A stretch of DNA of 64,000 nucleotides from Boesenbergia rotunda (Eukaryota > Streptophyta > Magnoliopsida > Zingiberales > Zingiberaceae): NCBI GenBank assembly GCA_024364735.1, contig JAGFNQ010008307.1, forward strand, positions 341,527 to 405,526, given 5' to 3'. Each line of letters begins with the position of its first letter. Position 1 is the stretch's first letter. A program made the translations under genes and the position numbers. Shown here piece by piece: positions 42,907 through 53,989 of the stretch. The notes under the pieces were generated by a model. The model searched no databases. It saw nothing but the letters and a program-made list of their open reading frames with translations, and was not told the DNA's origin.

Positions 42907-44215
42907 GAGAGAGCCCTATGTGGAGTTCTTACGTAGTGGGGCTATGCCAGCGGGTGATAAGGAAGTTCGGATTTTCTGTCGCAGGGTTGCCAGATTTACC
43001 TCTGGTCGGGGAACAGTTATGTAAAAGAGTCTTTGCCTGACCTTTACTCAAGTGTATTGGTCCAGGGGAAGTCGACTACATCATGCGAGAGGTTCACGAA
43101 GGCATATGTGGAAGCCATATTGGGGGAAGATCCATGGCTAGGAAGATTATTCTTGTTGGATATTTTTGGCCCACGTTGTAAACCGATGCTGTCAAAATTG
43201 TTGCCAGATGAGAAGTCTGTTAAAAGTATCAGCATATCACTCATCGCCCAACTGAGCTACTCAGAGCCTCCACTGTCTCATGCCCCTTCGATCAGTGGGG
43301 AATGAACATTGCGGGTCCTTTCCCAATAGGACCTCAGTAGAAGAAGTTCCTGTTAGTGCTGGTCGACTACTTCTCTAAATGGGTTGAAGCTGAACCGCTT
43401 GCACACTTCATGGAGGTTGCCGTGATGAAAATCCTGTGGAAGGATATAGTCTGCAGGTACGACATTCCTTATAAGTTGGTATCGGATAATGCAGACAATT
43501 CGCAGGGCGCAAACTCAAAGAGTGGTGTGAAGGACTGGGTATTCACCAAGCCCTCACTTCAGTCGCATATCCCCAAGGCAATGGCCAAGCAGAAATGGTC
43601 AATCGGGAGATGATTAGAGGGCTCAAGATAAAGCTGGACCATGCAGGAGGCAACTGGGTCAAAGAACACCCGAGCATCCTATGGTCGTACCGCACCACTC
43701 CCAAGGAAGGAACTGGTAAGAGTCCGTTCAATCTGATGTATGGAGCGGAAGCAGTGATTCCAGTGGAGATAGGCGATGAGTTCGTCCGGCGGCAGCACTA
43801 CAACAAGGAATACAACGATCAAGAATGACTGATTGACCTGGACCTAGTATCAGAAGTGCGATACAAGGCAGCTACCCGACTAGTTGCGTATCGGCAGCAC
43901 ATGCAGCAAGTGTACAATCGCCGAGTGATTCCCGAACTTTTCAAGTCGGGGATAAGGTCTGGAGAAAAATCAAGCCTGTAGGCGACCTAGAAAGCTCGAG
44001 CCTCAGTGGAGCGGACCTTGGATCGTTGTCAAAAAGCTCACCGAAGAAAGCTAATCTACAAGATGATGAAGGCAAAAAGTTAGAGAGGTCATGACATGCA
44101 AATCACCTCCTACCGTATCCTACTTGGTGAGCCATGTGGGCAATATATATATATTTGTATGCATGTTTGTACTTCTTTGCAATTTTAGTAATAAAAGAAA
44201 CAAATGAAATGTCTT
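42907..44215 (+). pseudogene. Integrase of Tat element B
   Basis: Frames change several times. Recognisable parts are the zinc-binding region (43075-43240), SCPFDQWGMNIAGPFP (first Asp, 43278-43325), LVDYFSKWVEAEPLAHF (43359 onward), KLVSDN (second Asp, near 43480), NGQAEMVNREMIRGLK with the catalytic Glu (near 43590) and WSYRTTPKEGTGKSPFNLMY. The C-terminal region runs to about 44150. Stops include 43338-43340 and 43826-43828. Confidence 0.85.
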
Positions 44216-47060
44216 ATCAAGACCCGATGCAATAGCTCGAAATCCTACCATCTCGTGGTCCGAGGATGCCCGAGATGAGTAGACCTAGTTGTGGTGCCGA
44301 GGATGCCCGACTAGGAGGAGTTGAAGTTGTTAGATCGATGACGGTTGCTATAGGGGGGGTGAAAAGCAAATCTTGGTTTCTTCTACCTACGTTGTTAGTG
44401 TGCGCAAGCAGAAACAATAATAATAAACACAAACAACGCTAACAATACCGATTTACTTGGTATCCACCCCCAAGGGTGACTAATCCAAGAATCCTTCGAT
44501 GGATCACTCCCCGGATGACCTCTGGCTAGCCTTTGTCGCTCCTTGTGGGTGGAGAAATCTCACTACAACACCTCGACAATACCTGAGTACCAAGGCTACT
44601 AATCTACTCTATCCAAGAAGATTTCACCAAGCCTCCCAGCCCAAACCGAGTTCTCTTTAAATATAACTCAAGCTGGAAACCCTCGTTGGAAGTCGACTGC
44701 TCCCAGGGTAGTCGACTGCCCCCACTCAGATTCGACCGTTGACAGCCCCAACGTTCGAATTCTGCTACACACTAGTCGACTGCTCCTAGAGCAGTCGACT
44801 GGTCCAGGGCCAAATACACACTATGAGTTTTGGCAGTCGACTGGACAATCCCCAGTCGACTGCCTAGCTTACAACAGCACTCCTACTCACTCCATTGACC
44901 CTCCTCCACGTGTGCCTTCAGGTACACTCCCTTGGCTTGCCCCTTGAAGTCTTCTTCCATCGGCTATCGTCCCTCGGATGCGCACACAAGTCGTCCCTTG
45001 GCTTGCCTCCATGCCCCCTTTACGTGTGCCCTTGAAGTCCACTTCCCGACTTGCCCTTGGAGTCCTCCTCCCTCGGCTCTTGTCCCTTCTTGACTTTGCT
45101 CACTCTTCACTAGCAGCCTTGACTATTGCCTTCACACCCTCTTCATCTTCGGCCCTCATCCCTCGAATGCACACAAGCCTCTAGCTTGTCTCCATGTCAT
45201 CCTTCACGTATGCCTCGACGTCCGTGCCCCTCGGCACATCATCCCTGCTATACTAGGGTCCCTCGGGTGTACACAAGCCTCCAGCTTGTCTCATGCTACC
45301 TTTCACCGTACCGAAGCCGTCCAGCTAGGTCCATATGTGTAACATGTACATCCTGCACACTCAACATACACATATTAGATCACAAGGGAAAACCTAACTT
45401 AAACCATTTGCCCAAACATCAAAACTCATGGTCACTCCGGACATAGATTGCCTCAACAGAAGTTCCTACTATCTCGTGGTGTCAAGGATGCACAGGATGT
45501 ATAGGCCTGCCGTAGTGCAGAGGATACCCGACCAGGAGGAGCTGAAGATCCTACCATCTCGTGGTGCCGAGGATGCCCGGGATCTGTTGGCTTGGTCATG
45601 GTGCTGAGAATGCCAGGTCAGGAGGAGCTGAAGCTCCTACGATCTCGTGGTGTCGAGGATGCCCGGAATGTGTAGGCCTAGCCGTGGTGCTGAGGATGTC
45701 CGACCATGAGGAGTTGAAGCTCCTACCATCTCGTGGTGCCAAGGATGCCCAGGATGTGTAGACCTGGCCGTCGTGCTGAGGATGCCCAACCGGGAGGAGC
45801 TGAAGCTCCTACTATCTAGTGGTGCCGAGGATGCTCGGGATGTGTAGGCTTGGCCATGGTGCTGAGGATGCCCGGTCGTGAGGAGCTGAAGATCCTACCA
45901 GTTCGTGGTGCCGAGGATGCCAGAGATGAGTAGGCCTGGTCGTGGTACCGAGGATGCCCGATCAGGAGTAGCCTAAATCTCTACCATCTCGTGGTGCCGA
46001 GGATGCCTGAGACGAGTAGACCTGGTCGAGGTGCCGAGGATGCCCGACCAGGAGCAGGTGAAGCCCCTACCATCTTGTGGTGCCGAGGATGCCCGAGATG
46101 TGTAGACCTGGTCGTGGTGTGATGATGCCCGACCATGAGTAGCCTAAATCTCTACCGTCTCATGGTACCAAGGATGCTCGAGACGAGTAGACCTGGTCGA
46201 GGTGTCAAGGATGCCCGGCTAGAAGCAGGTGAAGCCCCTACCATCTCGTGGTGTCGAGGATGCCCGAGATGTGTAGACCTGGTCATGGTGTCGAGGATGC
46301 CCGACCAAGAGTAGCCTAAATCCCTACCGTCTCGTGGTGTTGAGGATGCCCAAGATGAGTAGACTTGGCCGAGGTGCCGAGGATGACTGACCAGGAGCAG
46401 GTGAAGCCCCTACCATCTCGTGATGACGAGGATGCCCGAGATGTGTAGACCTGGTCGTGGTACCGAGCATGCCGACCAGGAGTAGCCTAAATCTCTACCG
46501 TCTCGTGGTACCGTGAATGCCCGAAACGAGTAGACCTGACCGAGGTACCGAGGATGACCGGCCAGGAGCAGGTGAAAACCCTACCATCTCGTGGTGCCAA
46601 GGATGTCGAGATGTATAGACCTGGTCGTGGTGTCGAGGATGTTCGACCAGGAGTAGCCTAAATCTCTACTGTCTCGTGGTGGTGAGGATGCCCGAGACGA
46701 GTAGACATGGTTGAGGTGCCGAGGATGCTCGGCCAGGAGCAGGCAAAGCCCCTACCATCTCATGGTGCCTTGGATGCCCGAGATGTGCAGACCTGGTCGT
46801 GGTGCCGAGGATGCCCGACTAGGAGTAGCCTCAGCCACCACCGTCTCGTGGCACTGAGGATGCCGAGACAAGTAGACCTGGCCGTGGTGCCGAGGATGTC
46901 CGGCCAGGAGCAGGCGAAGTCCTTACCATCTTATGGTGCCAAGGACGCCTGAGATGTGTAGATCTAGTCGTGGTGCCAAGGGTGCCCGACTAGAGACAAG
47001 TAGACTTGAGCATGACGCTGAGGAAGCACTTCCGGGAATAACCTGGACCTGTACCATCTG
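44216..47060. repeat. ~86-bp tandem array, partly in a dimeric higher-order form, in Tat element B
   Basis: Units of about 86 bp contain CTACCATCTCGTGGTGCC, GAGGATGCCCGAGATG and GTAGACCTGGTCG. From about 45960 to 46960 two unit types alternate, marked by AGTAGCCTAAATCTCTACC and AGCAGGTGAAGCCCCTACC, giving a repeat of about 171 bp. From 45460 to 45960 most units are of one type (GAGGAGCTGAAGCTCC). The array is interrupted by a solo LTR (44328-45458). It lies where the 121-bp array lies in element A, but the sequence is different. Confidence 0.88.
44328..45458 (-). mobile_element. Solo LTR, gag-only family, reverse orientation
   Basis: 1131 bp. It begins TGTTAGATCGATG and ends GATTGCCTCAACA, the reverse complement of the family LTR; target-site duplication GAAGT at 44323-44327 and 45459-45463. 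The GTCGAC palindrome cluster lies at 44690-44865. No interior sequence remains. Confidence 0.92.
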
Positions 47061-47572
47061 GAAGTACTGACGACACCAGAGATATATTGGCCTGAGCGAA
47101 GTGTTGAACAGGCCAAGTCCTGTCCTTGCCCGTGCAGACGATTAACAACGCATTAATTCCTCGTCTCTCCCTTGATGGTAGATCTCGCGTGTGTAAAGGA
47201 GTTTATACGGGAAAAGAGGCGAAGAATGACACGCAGCATACTGACAATAAGGTATAGAAGATGAATATATTTTATTTATAGGTGAAGCTTACATTTGGAA
47301 TACATTCTATCAAGTACAGAAGATAAACAAAGAGTGACACAGAAAACCAAAAGGTTTTTTCATAATCTAGAATTACATTTAAAGAAAAAGATATAGAAGA
47401 CAAATACACTTGGGAGTAAATACATTCAAGAAAAGGGCAGAAGAAAAATACATTTTATTCAAACTTAGAGTACAGAAGAAAATAGTACAAAAGTATTTCA
47501 TTAAAAATTATGGATTACATCTGAGGTACATTCAAAGGTAAAATACAAAAGGAGAAAAGAAAACAAGCCGTC
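47061..47572. other. Spacer of Tat element B
   Basis: A-rich sequence with repeated GTACAGAAGA and ACATT-containing motifs; probably the 3' untranslated region of the antisense transcript. No gene seen. Confidence 0.5.
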
Positions 47573-48176
47573 TACAACTCCTTCTCCTCGGGCAGCAGTT
47601 CCTCCCAGGCCTGACTGATGTTGAGGAAGCTGAGGTCGGCATCTGGCTTCAACACTCCCGCTCGCCGAAATTGCTGGACTATCCCGTTGAAGCCATGCTT
47701 CAACCGACTCAGCACTTGGCCGACCAGGAGTTTGCCAAACTCATCAGATTGGAGGACTTGGCCTTGAATCCACCTCTACCTCCACCTGCCGGACTCTTCG
47801 TCAGCCTTATATGCCTTCAATGCTTCTGAGGTCTGGTCTCGGGCAGTCTTCAGCTCGACTGCCTCCAAGGATAGCTAGTCTCGAGTAGCCTGGGCCTTCT
47901 CGAGCTGCTCTATGATCACCAGGAGTTGTGACTTGGCTCACTCTGAGTCTTCTTGCAAGAGGCGGATGTCTGCCGACAGCTTCGCCTCCCGTTAATCGGA
48001 GCGCCCTTTCTCCTGTGCCAAATGGTTCACCTCATTAGTGAGGTTCTTCGTCAGCTCTGATAGGAGGCGCTCCCGGTGGTGAGTGTTGTGTAGGGAGGAC
48101 TCAGAGGCCAGCAGGGAGTTCAGGTAGTGCTCCACCTTAACCCGAAGACCCCTGCTGACCTTTGCCTGCATCAGAC
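47573..48176 (-). pseudogene. C-terminus of the antisense ORF of Tat element B
   Basis: Read leftward from 48176: VKVEHYLNSLLASESSLHNT, a coiled coil (KAQATRD, then ELKTARDQTSEALKAYKADE), and the conserved tail LSRLKHGFNGIVQQFRRAGV ending LPEEKEL and a stop near 47574. Four internal stops are present. The layout matches 11031-11741 of element A. The rest of the ORF lies beyond the solo LTR. Confidence 0.78.
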
Positions 48177-48289
48177 TGTTGATGCAGTCTGGCCCTGATT
48201 GTTGTTTGGTGTTGACATCGATTTTAGTTTAGGTTGATTATGATGATTATGATTAAGTCCTGATCGGGGATCAGGCATGGTATGGGAAA

Positions 48290-48760
48290 TCCTAGTCTGG
48301 AGGGCTAGGTAATGGAAAATCCTAACCTGGAGGGTTAGGTGTTGAAAATCCTAGTCTGGGAGGCTAGGTGTTTGGAAAAGTCCTAGCTTGGAGGGATAGG
48401 TGTTGGAAAAGTCCTAATTCGGAAGGGTTGGGTGAAAAGTCCTAGCTTGGAGGGCTAGGTGAAAAGTCCTAACCTGGAGGGTTAGGTGCAAATTCCCATC
48501 CTGGAGAATTAGGTGAAAAAGTCCTGGCTTGGAGGGTCAGGTGCCTAGCTTGGAGGGCTAGGTTGGATGATGTTCTAACTCAGAAGGGTTGGGTGAAAAG
48601 TCCTAGCTTGGAGGGCTAGGTGAAAAGTCCTAGCTTGGAGGGCTAGGTGAAAAGTCCTAACTTGGAGGGTTAGGTGCAAATTCCCAACTTGGAGAGTTAG
48701 ATGGAAAATCCTTAGCTTAGAGGGCTAAGGTGGATGGAAACTTAGCTTGGAGGGCTGAGT
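48290..48760. repeat. Short AGTCCTAGCTTGGAGGGCTAGG tandem repeat
   Basis: About 16 units of 25-33 bp. Each has TCCTAGCTTGGAGGG or TCCTAACCTGGAGGG, then a complementary CTAGG or TTAGG, so a short hairpin (CCTAG...CTAGG) is kept even when both arms change together. About seven units occur in reverse at 53070-53280. Confidence 0.9.
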
Positions 48761-48769
48761 TTGAGTCCC

Positions 48770-49440
48770 TGGATCGGTCTGGTGATTGATCAGGGATTTT
48801 GGCATGCTGCTCCTTCATGGATCGGTCTGGTGACCGATCCAGCGATGACTGATCGGTCGGGCGACCGATCAGGGAGCACACAGTGAGGTTGGGAACCTAC
48901 TGTGTTGCTCCTGATCGATCTGGTGACCGATCAGGGAGTATGCGTTTCACCCATTGACTGGCTCCTGATCGGTCTGGTGACCGATCAGGGAGCGAGCAGT
49001 GAGGTTGAGTTCTCTTGCTGAACTGCTCCTGATCGGTCTGGTGACTGATCAGGTTTACTGTGCAGATCGTTCCGGAGAACGATCAAGCGTCGCAGGTTCC
49101 TCTCTATGATCGATCAGGACGGAGCCTGATCGGTCTGGTCAGGTTCTGATCGGTCTGGTGACCGATCAGGAGGCTGCCTGATCGGTCAGGTGACCGATCA
49201 GAAGGCTTAGCCTGCGAAACTCAGAAATCGCTCAATATAAGGGTGGATCGGTCCGATGAACGATCCACGACCTGGGATCGGTCTGGTGATCGGTCCAGGA
49301 GAATCTCAAGGAAACGCGATTTCTAATTGAGCGTTGGGGATCGATCAGACGAAACCTGATCGGTCTGGAACTAGCCTGATCGGTCTGGTGACCGATCAAG
49401 AGGCTCTCTGATCGGTCCGGTGACCGATCACTTTAATTCA
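48770..49440. repeat. GATCGGTC/GACCGATC palindrome array
   Basis: Thirteen palindromes, most reading TGATCGGTC, TGGT, GACCGATCA (9-bp arms, 4-base centre), at about 48770, 48820, 48850, 48915, 48967, 49031, 49066, 49150, 49178, 49245, 49275, 49380 and 49412. Variants such as GATCGTTC with GAACGATC change both arms. The LTR at 52037 has only three or four in reverse (52755-52860), and more lie in that element's interior at 55970-56330. Confidence 0.9.
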
Positions 49441-50455
49441 AATTGCATTGTCAGACGCTCTGATCGCGTCTGAACACAACCGATTCGCTGCCACTTTCCT
49501 CTGATATTTGATATGCTGCTTGATTTGCTACTCTAATACTCTGAGTAAGTTTCAGGTGACAGGGGAGAATTCAAACACTCAAGGAGAAGTCAAAGAGAGC
49601 TTTCCTTAGAGCAGGTTTGTCCCTTTCTCCACACAGGTTGCAATGGCTGGATGCAGGACTGAAGCTGCTGACTGAAGCTTGGCTGAGGGAGCTCAGGAAG
49701 TTCAGTTAGGGTTCAGTGTAGCTGGCGTGTTGGCAGTGAGGCAGCTGGAGGCTGCTGTAGATGAGATCATCTGTTGCTTAGCGGAGAAATAAAAGGAACG
49801 AGAGTTGTAGTGTTCAGAAATTGATCGAATCAAGTCTTGTGCTCTTGAGTTCCTGTTTTTGAGTTCTACACATCAAGCTTGCTGTTCTTGAGTTCTTCAA
49901 TCATTCTGAGCAAGCTATTGAGAAGCAATCATCATACTTGAGCCTTGAAGGAAGGAACAAGAAGCTTGGAGTCCGACAGTGGGAAGACACGGGGAAGGGT
50001 TCTTGCGTGAGATCGCCACTGGGTGGAGCTCAAGGAAGCTTGCTGTGTTCTTGTCCTTGTCAAGGGTTTGAGTAAGATCTTTCTTGTAGTTTCATTGAGC
50101 TTAAACACTTATATTTGATTGAAACGCTGTGGAGAGGTTTCTCCACCGAGAAGGAGGTTGCTGATTTATCCGGTGATCACCGGGGCTTGATCTGCCGACG
50201 ATCAAGGGATCGTCCACCTTAAGGGCACGCCAAGGAGTAGGGGCAAGTTATCCCCGAACCTTGTAAAATCTCCTTGTTAGCGATCTTGCTAATCTTGCTA
50301 GTTAGGTTTTGGTTTTAGTTTCTGCAAGTTTTGTTTTCCCATACTTCCGCTGTGCTTTTAATAACATCAAGTGCAAAAACTTGATAATTCTTCAAAGAAG
50401 AAGTGATTGGCTATATTCACCCCCCCTCTCTAGCCATCTCGTTCCCAACACAGAC

Positions 50456-51710
50456 CTTCCTCGTGAGCCCGAAAGATCTCTGCCTCTAATTCAGCTATAT
50501 GTTGGCGCAAGGCATCGGTCTCCTACTCGGAGGACAGGCGACTGCCCAAGATAAGGCAGTCGGACGCGACCTGCTACAAAAAGCAAGAGTTAGAAGAGAA
50601 AACAGTGGTAATAGGGAAACACAAGATTTTTACCTTGAGGAGTAATTCGTGCAGACTGGCGAGTAACCCAGCCGAAGCGCCTGAGGTCCTCCCTCTTGTG
50701 GCTTCTTAGCTCCTTAGGGAAGACGTGTCTCCGGAGCGGCAGAGGGATTGGACGCTAGGTGTTTCGAGGGGCACTTCGGAGGGATCAAGGATATCCTCTT
50801 CTGTGTTGGATGCTCCCCGAGAAATATGACCCTTTGCTGATGCCTCCTTCAGCTTCACTGGCCGAGGTCCCAGAGACCGCCTTCTCTGCCGCCCAGTTCT
50901 TTTGGCGTAGATGCGCGCTCGTCAGCCGAGGCTTCACTGCTGCTACCCACTTACCCTTTGAGTCTTCATAGGAGTCAGCAGATGTGGCGACGACAGTGCG
51001 GGGCTCCGCAACAGGAGATGGCACTCGTCAGTAGCGCTTCGAGAGGGGGGTTGTGTCCTCCTCCTCGGTGATTGCGGGGGACGCTGGAGGTGCATGTGAT
51101 CTCCTCCTCCGAGGGGCAGGAGGAACTGGCCCCCCCTCCTTGACATCGTCCTAGGGCAAGACTAGCCGCCTGTGCCCCGTCTTTCCAGTAGGCTCTTCCT
51201 CCGACGGAAGAACCCGAGGTGCAGGTTCTTCATCGCCGCCTCCCGTCCCAATGGGAGCGGGGGAAGGATCAGCTCCCAGAGCATCGAGCAGCTCCTGCAT
51301 CTGCTACGAGTCTTCAGCCTGGTCGACCACCGGGACAGTGGGAACTAGAGGAGGGACAAGAGCTTGTTCATTGGCTAGCTCCCATTTAAGGAGCTTACTC
51401 ATCGCCCGGGATAACATGACGTTCTCTGTAACACAAAAATAATAAAATATCAGTTAGAATCAACAAGTGTTTAACAAAAAGTTGAACTTACTGAGGTTAT
51501 GGCTCAGGATGGTGACTTTGGACCTGAGCCCAGCCCAATACAGGAGTTCTTCACACTACACTAGGCTGGGGCCGTGGAACTCTATGCTAGCCAGGACACT
51601 TCTGGCCCGTTGATATCCCGAGTCTTGCTAGAAGTCACCTAGCTCCGGAAGAGAGGGTAGGTCTTCTCTCCGGCGAATTGGGCAGAAGGGACCCTCGGGA
51701 AGCCTAATGA
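50456..51710 (-). pseudogene. Middle of the antisense ORF of Tat element B
   Basis: Read leftward from 51710: FFIRLPEGPFCPI, then PELGDF, ARSVLASIEFHGPSLV and EELLYWAGLRSKVTILSHNL (about 51700-51490), which corresponds to the domain end in the PF04195-type protein of element A. A probable intron lies near 51480-51430. The remainder is a proline/serine-rich linker in broken frames (open piece 51024-50785). The N-terminal part of the domain is missing. Confidence 0.72.
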
Positions 51711-52036
51711 AGAAAAAACGCTCATTTCATCCCTTATGGGAGGAAGGGATGTTAAATATTGAAAATTTAAGGGGCTCAAATGGTAAATTTCAAACATTAG
51801 CGGCTTAGTTGGAATTATTCAAACATGGAGGACCTTTTTGCAAAAAGTCAAAATTATTATAAATCCATACTTTTCCTCCCAAAAACCTATTTTCTTCTCC
51901 TCGCTCTTCTTCTGTCGTAGCCACTCGCCGCCCAAAATTGAACGCCGCTGCACATCTTCTTCTTCTTCCTTTGCGACTCGTTTCTTCTCCCTCGTCCGAT
52001 CTCCACTCTTCTCAATGCTCAAAGCCAGGTCTTCAT
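51711..52036. other. Unclassified segment between Tat B and the Sirevirus-like LTR
   Basis: Joined to the antisense ORF at about 51710 without a recognisable boundary. It contains GCAAAAAGTCAAAATTATTA and a C/T-rich stretch that reads as an untranslated leader on the plus strand. Small overlapping ORFs on both strands are not supported. Its last bases, TTCAT (52032-52036), are the left flank of the next element. Confidence 0.4.
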
Positions 52037-53400
52037 TGTTGGAACTTGGATGGCTAGAGAGGGGGGGGGGGGTGAATGTAGCCAGATACCGAAACTTGAC
52101 ACTTTTCAATTTTCTACACTTCAGAGGTTAGGCAGCAGTAGAAGCAAACAAAAAACAGAGACAAAATGCAGAAACTAAGTAACAACACAAAACGCTAACA
52201 AAGAGGAGTTACAAGGTTCGGGGATAACTTGCCCCTACTCCTTGGCGTGCCCTTAAGGTGGGCGATCCCTTGATCGTCGGCAGATCAAGCCCCAGAAAAT
52301 CCGGATAGAATGCAACCTCCTTCTCTGTGGAGTAACCTCTCCACAGCGTTTCAAGATGAATCAAGTAATAAGTACAGGAAACACAAGAAGGATCTTACTG
52401 AGCACTTAGAATCTCAAGAACACAAGCAAACTTCTCACCGAGGTCCACCCAGCGCAGATCTCACGCAAGAACTCCCTTCTTCGTGTCTTCTCGCTGATGG
52501 ACTCGCCAAGCTTCTTGTTTCTCATCCAAGTGCTCAAGTATCACAAGGTTGCTTGCTCAAGAGAAGGATCAACAGATCGCACAAGTATGGAGCAAAGCTT
52601 TCGATGATGGAGAACTGATCGCGCAGCAAGCACTACCCAGCTCTTCTCCGCTACTCAGCTTAACACCTTCCATTGCCAGGTTACACGTTCCTCTGCAGTA
52701 GCTCCCAGCTGTTCACCTGCAGCAGCCAGCTACCCCTGAGCTCTCCTGGTTCCCTGATCGGGCACCAGACCGATCAGTCATCGCTGGATCGGTCACCAGA
52801 CCAATCCACGAGGGAACACCGTGCTAACTTCCCTGATCGGTCACCAGACCGATCCAGGCAAGATCAAAACCATTCTTAGTCACGAGAATTGGCCGCCAGC
52901 CCATCTCTGACTCGTGCTTGATCCCTTGGACCAAGACCCCATGCCCAGCTTCACTCACCGGGACTTCACTCAACCTGGCTTCACTCACCAGGACCCGACT
53001 TTACTCACTGGGATTTCAGTCAACCTGGCTTCACTCACCAGGACCCGGCTTCACTCACCGGGATTTCCAATCACCTAACCTTCCGAGTTAGGACTTTTCA
53101 CACCTAGCCCTCCAAGCTAGGACTTTTCTACACCTAGCCCTCCAAGCTAGGATTTTTCCACACCTAACCCTCCAGGTTAGGATTTTCCCACACCTAGCCC
53201 TCCAAGCTAGGTCTTTTCACACCTAACCCTCCAGGTTAGGATTTTCCCACACCTAACCCTCCAGGTTAGGAATTTCATCCAACCTAGTCCCACTAGGTAT
53301 GCCTAGTCCACGACCAGGACTTAATTCCTATCATCTCATCAATCTAAACTAAAATCGGTGTCAACACCAAAACAACAATCAGGGTCAGACTGCATCAACA
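52037..53400 (-). repeat. 3' LTR of the Sirevirus-like element
   Basis: 1364 bp. It begins TGTTGGAACTTGG and ends CTGCATCAACA, followed by ATCTTCCCCTTTTT, which is a polypurine tract (AAAAAGGGGAAGAT) read in reverse. It shares both ends and most of its sequence with the solo LTR at 48177-50450, but has fewer repeat units. Confidence 0.9.
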
Positions 53401-53989
53401 ATCTTCCCCTTTTTGTTGTTTGACAACCCAATTTTAAGTTTAGGGATTTGAATCCAATTATCTCAAATCTCAGAATTGTAGGAGAATCAGGATCCTCCCC
53501 CTACAACATTTAAACGCATAATCGTCCTAAATTTAACCAACCTCACTCTCCCCCTTTGTCAAACACCGAAAAGGGTGTAGACGGGTTGTTAAGTTTAAAC
53601 ATACTCCCCCTCAACCCTAGGGGTATCCCAAAACAACATAAGATTTGATTTATTTTGAAAAACATATGAAAACATATGATAAATATAAAGCATGACAAAA
53701 CAATCATATGTATCATATGGACATGGAGTGAGAATAAGCATAGCAATGCAAAATAAGGCATAAATGACGATAGCAGTCATATGAATAATCATATAAACTA
53801 ACAATAAGCATAATATAGTAAGTCAAACATGAAAATCAATGATAGAGTCAGATGCATCACATAGCATCAAAGTCAAGTCAAATACACCACAAAGCCATAA
53901 ACGTCAAAGCAAAGGCATACAACCATAAAGTCATACAATCCAAACAGTCAAATAGTCAAGTCAAGGGCAGAGGCAGAGTACATCCACAA
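53401..53989 (-). other. Non-coding sequence between polypurine tract and env-position ORF
   Basis: A/T-rich, with several AGTCAAG-type short repeats at 53860-53970. No reading frame supported; minus-strand ORFs near 53543-53804 have no recognisable features. Confidence 0.5.

Larger units (their letters stand above)
48177..50450 (+). mobile_element. Solo LTR of the Sirevirus-like family, 2274 bp
   Basis: Begins TGTTGATGCAGTCTGG and ends GTTCCCAACA; target-site duplication CAGAC at 48172-48176 and 50451-50455. It is the same family as the LTR at 52037-53400, which starts with the same sequence read in reverse. The extra length comes from two internal expansions, a short AAGTCCTAGCTTGGAGGG repeat and a GATCGGTC palindrome array. 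No interior sequence remains. It splits the antisense ORF of Tat element B. Confidence 0.92.
33973..51710 (+). mobile_element. Second Tat-type Gypsy element, both ends missing, multiply interrupted
   Basis: Gag-pol runs on the plus strand (gag tail, protease, RT, RNase H, aRH, integrase), followed by a tandem array and the antisense ORF on the minus strand, the same order as element A. The 5' LTR and most of gag are absent: the sequence begins abruptly at the break of the 158-bp array. At the far end the antisense ORF loses its N-terminal part at about 51710 and no LTR is found. Four later insertions cut it, at 35548, 40920, 44328 and 48177. Confidence 0.85.

Noticed and set aside
44978..45446. 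Plus-strand ORFs with Ser/Pro-rich repeats
   Set aside because: They are the reverse strand of the solo LTR and its internal repeat.
48770..49440. CRISPR-like spaced palindromes
   Set aside because: Spacing is irregular, units are 22 bp and imperfect, and they lie inside an LTR bounded by a target-site duplication.
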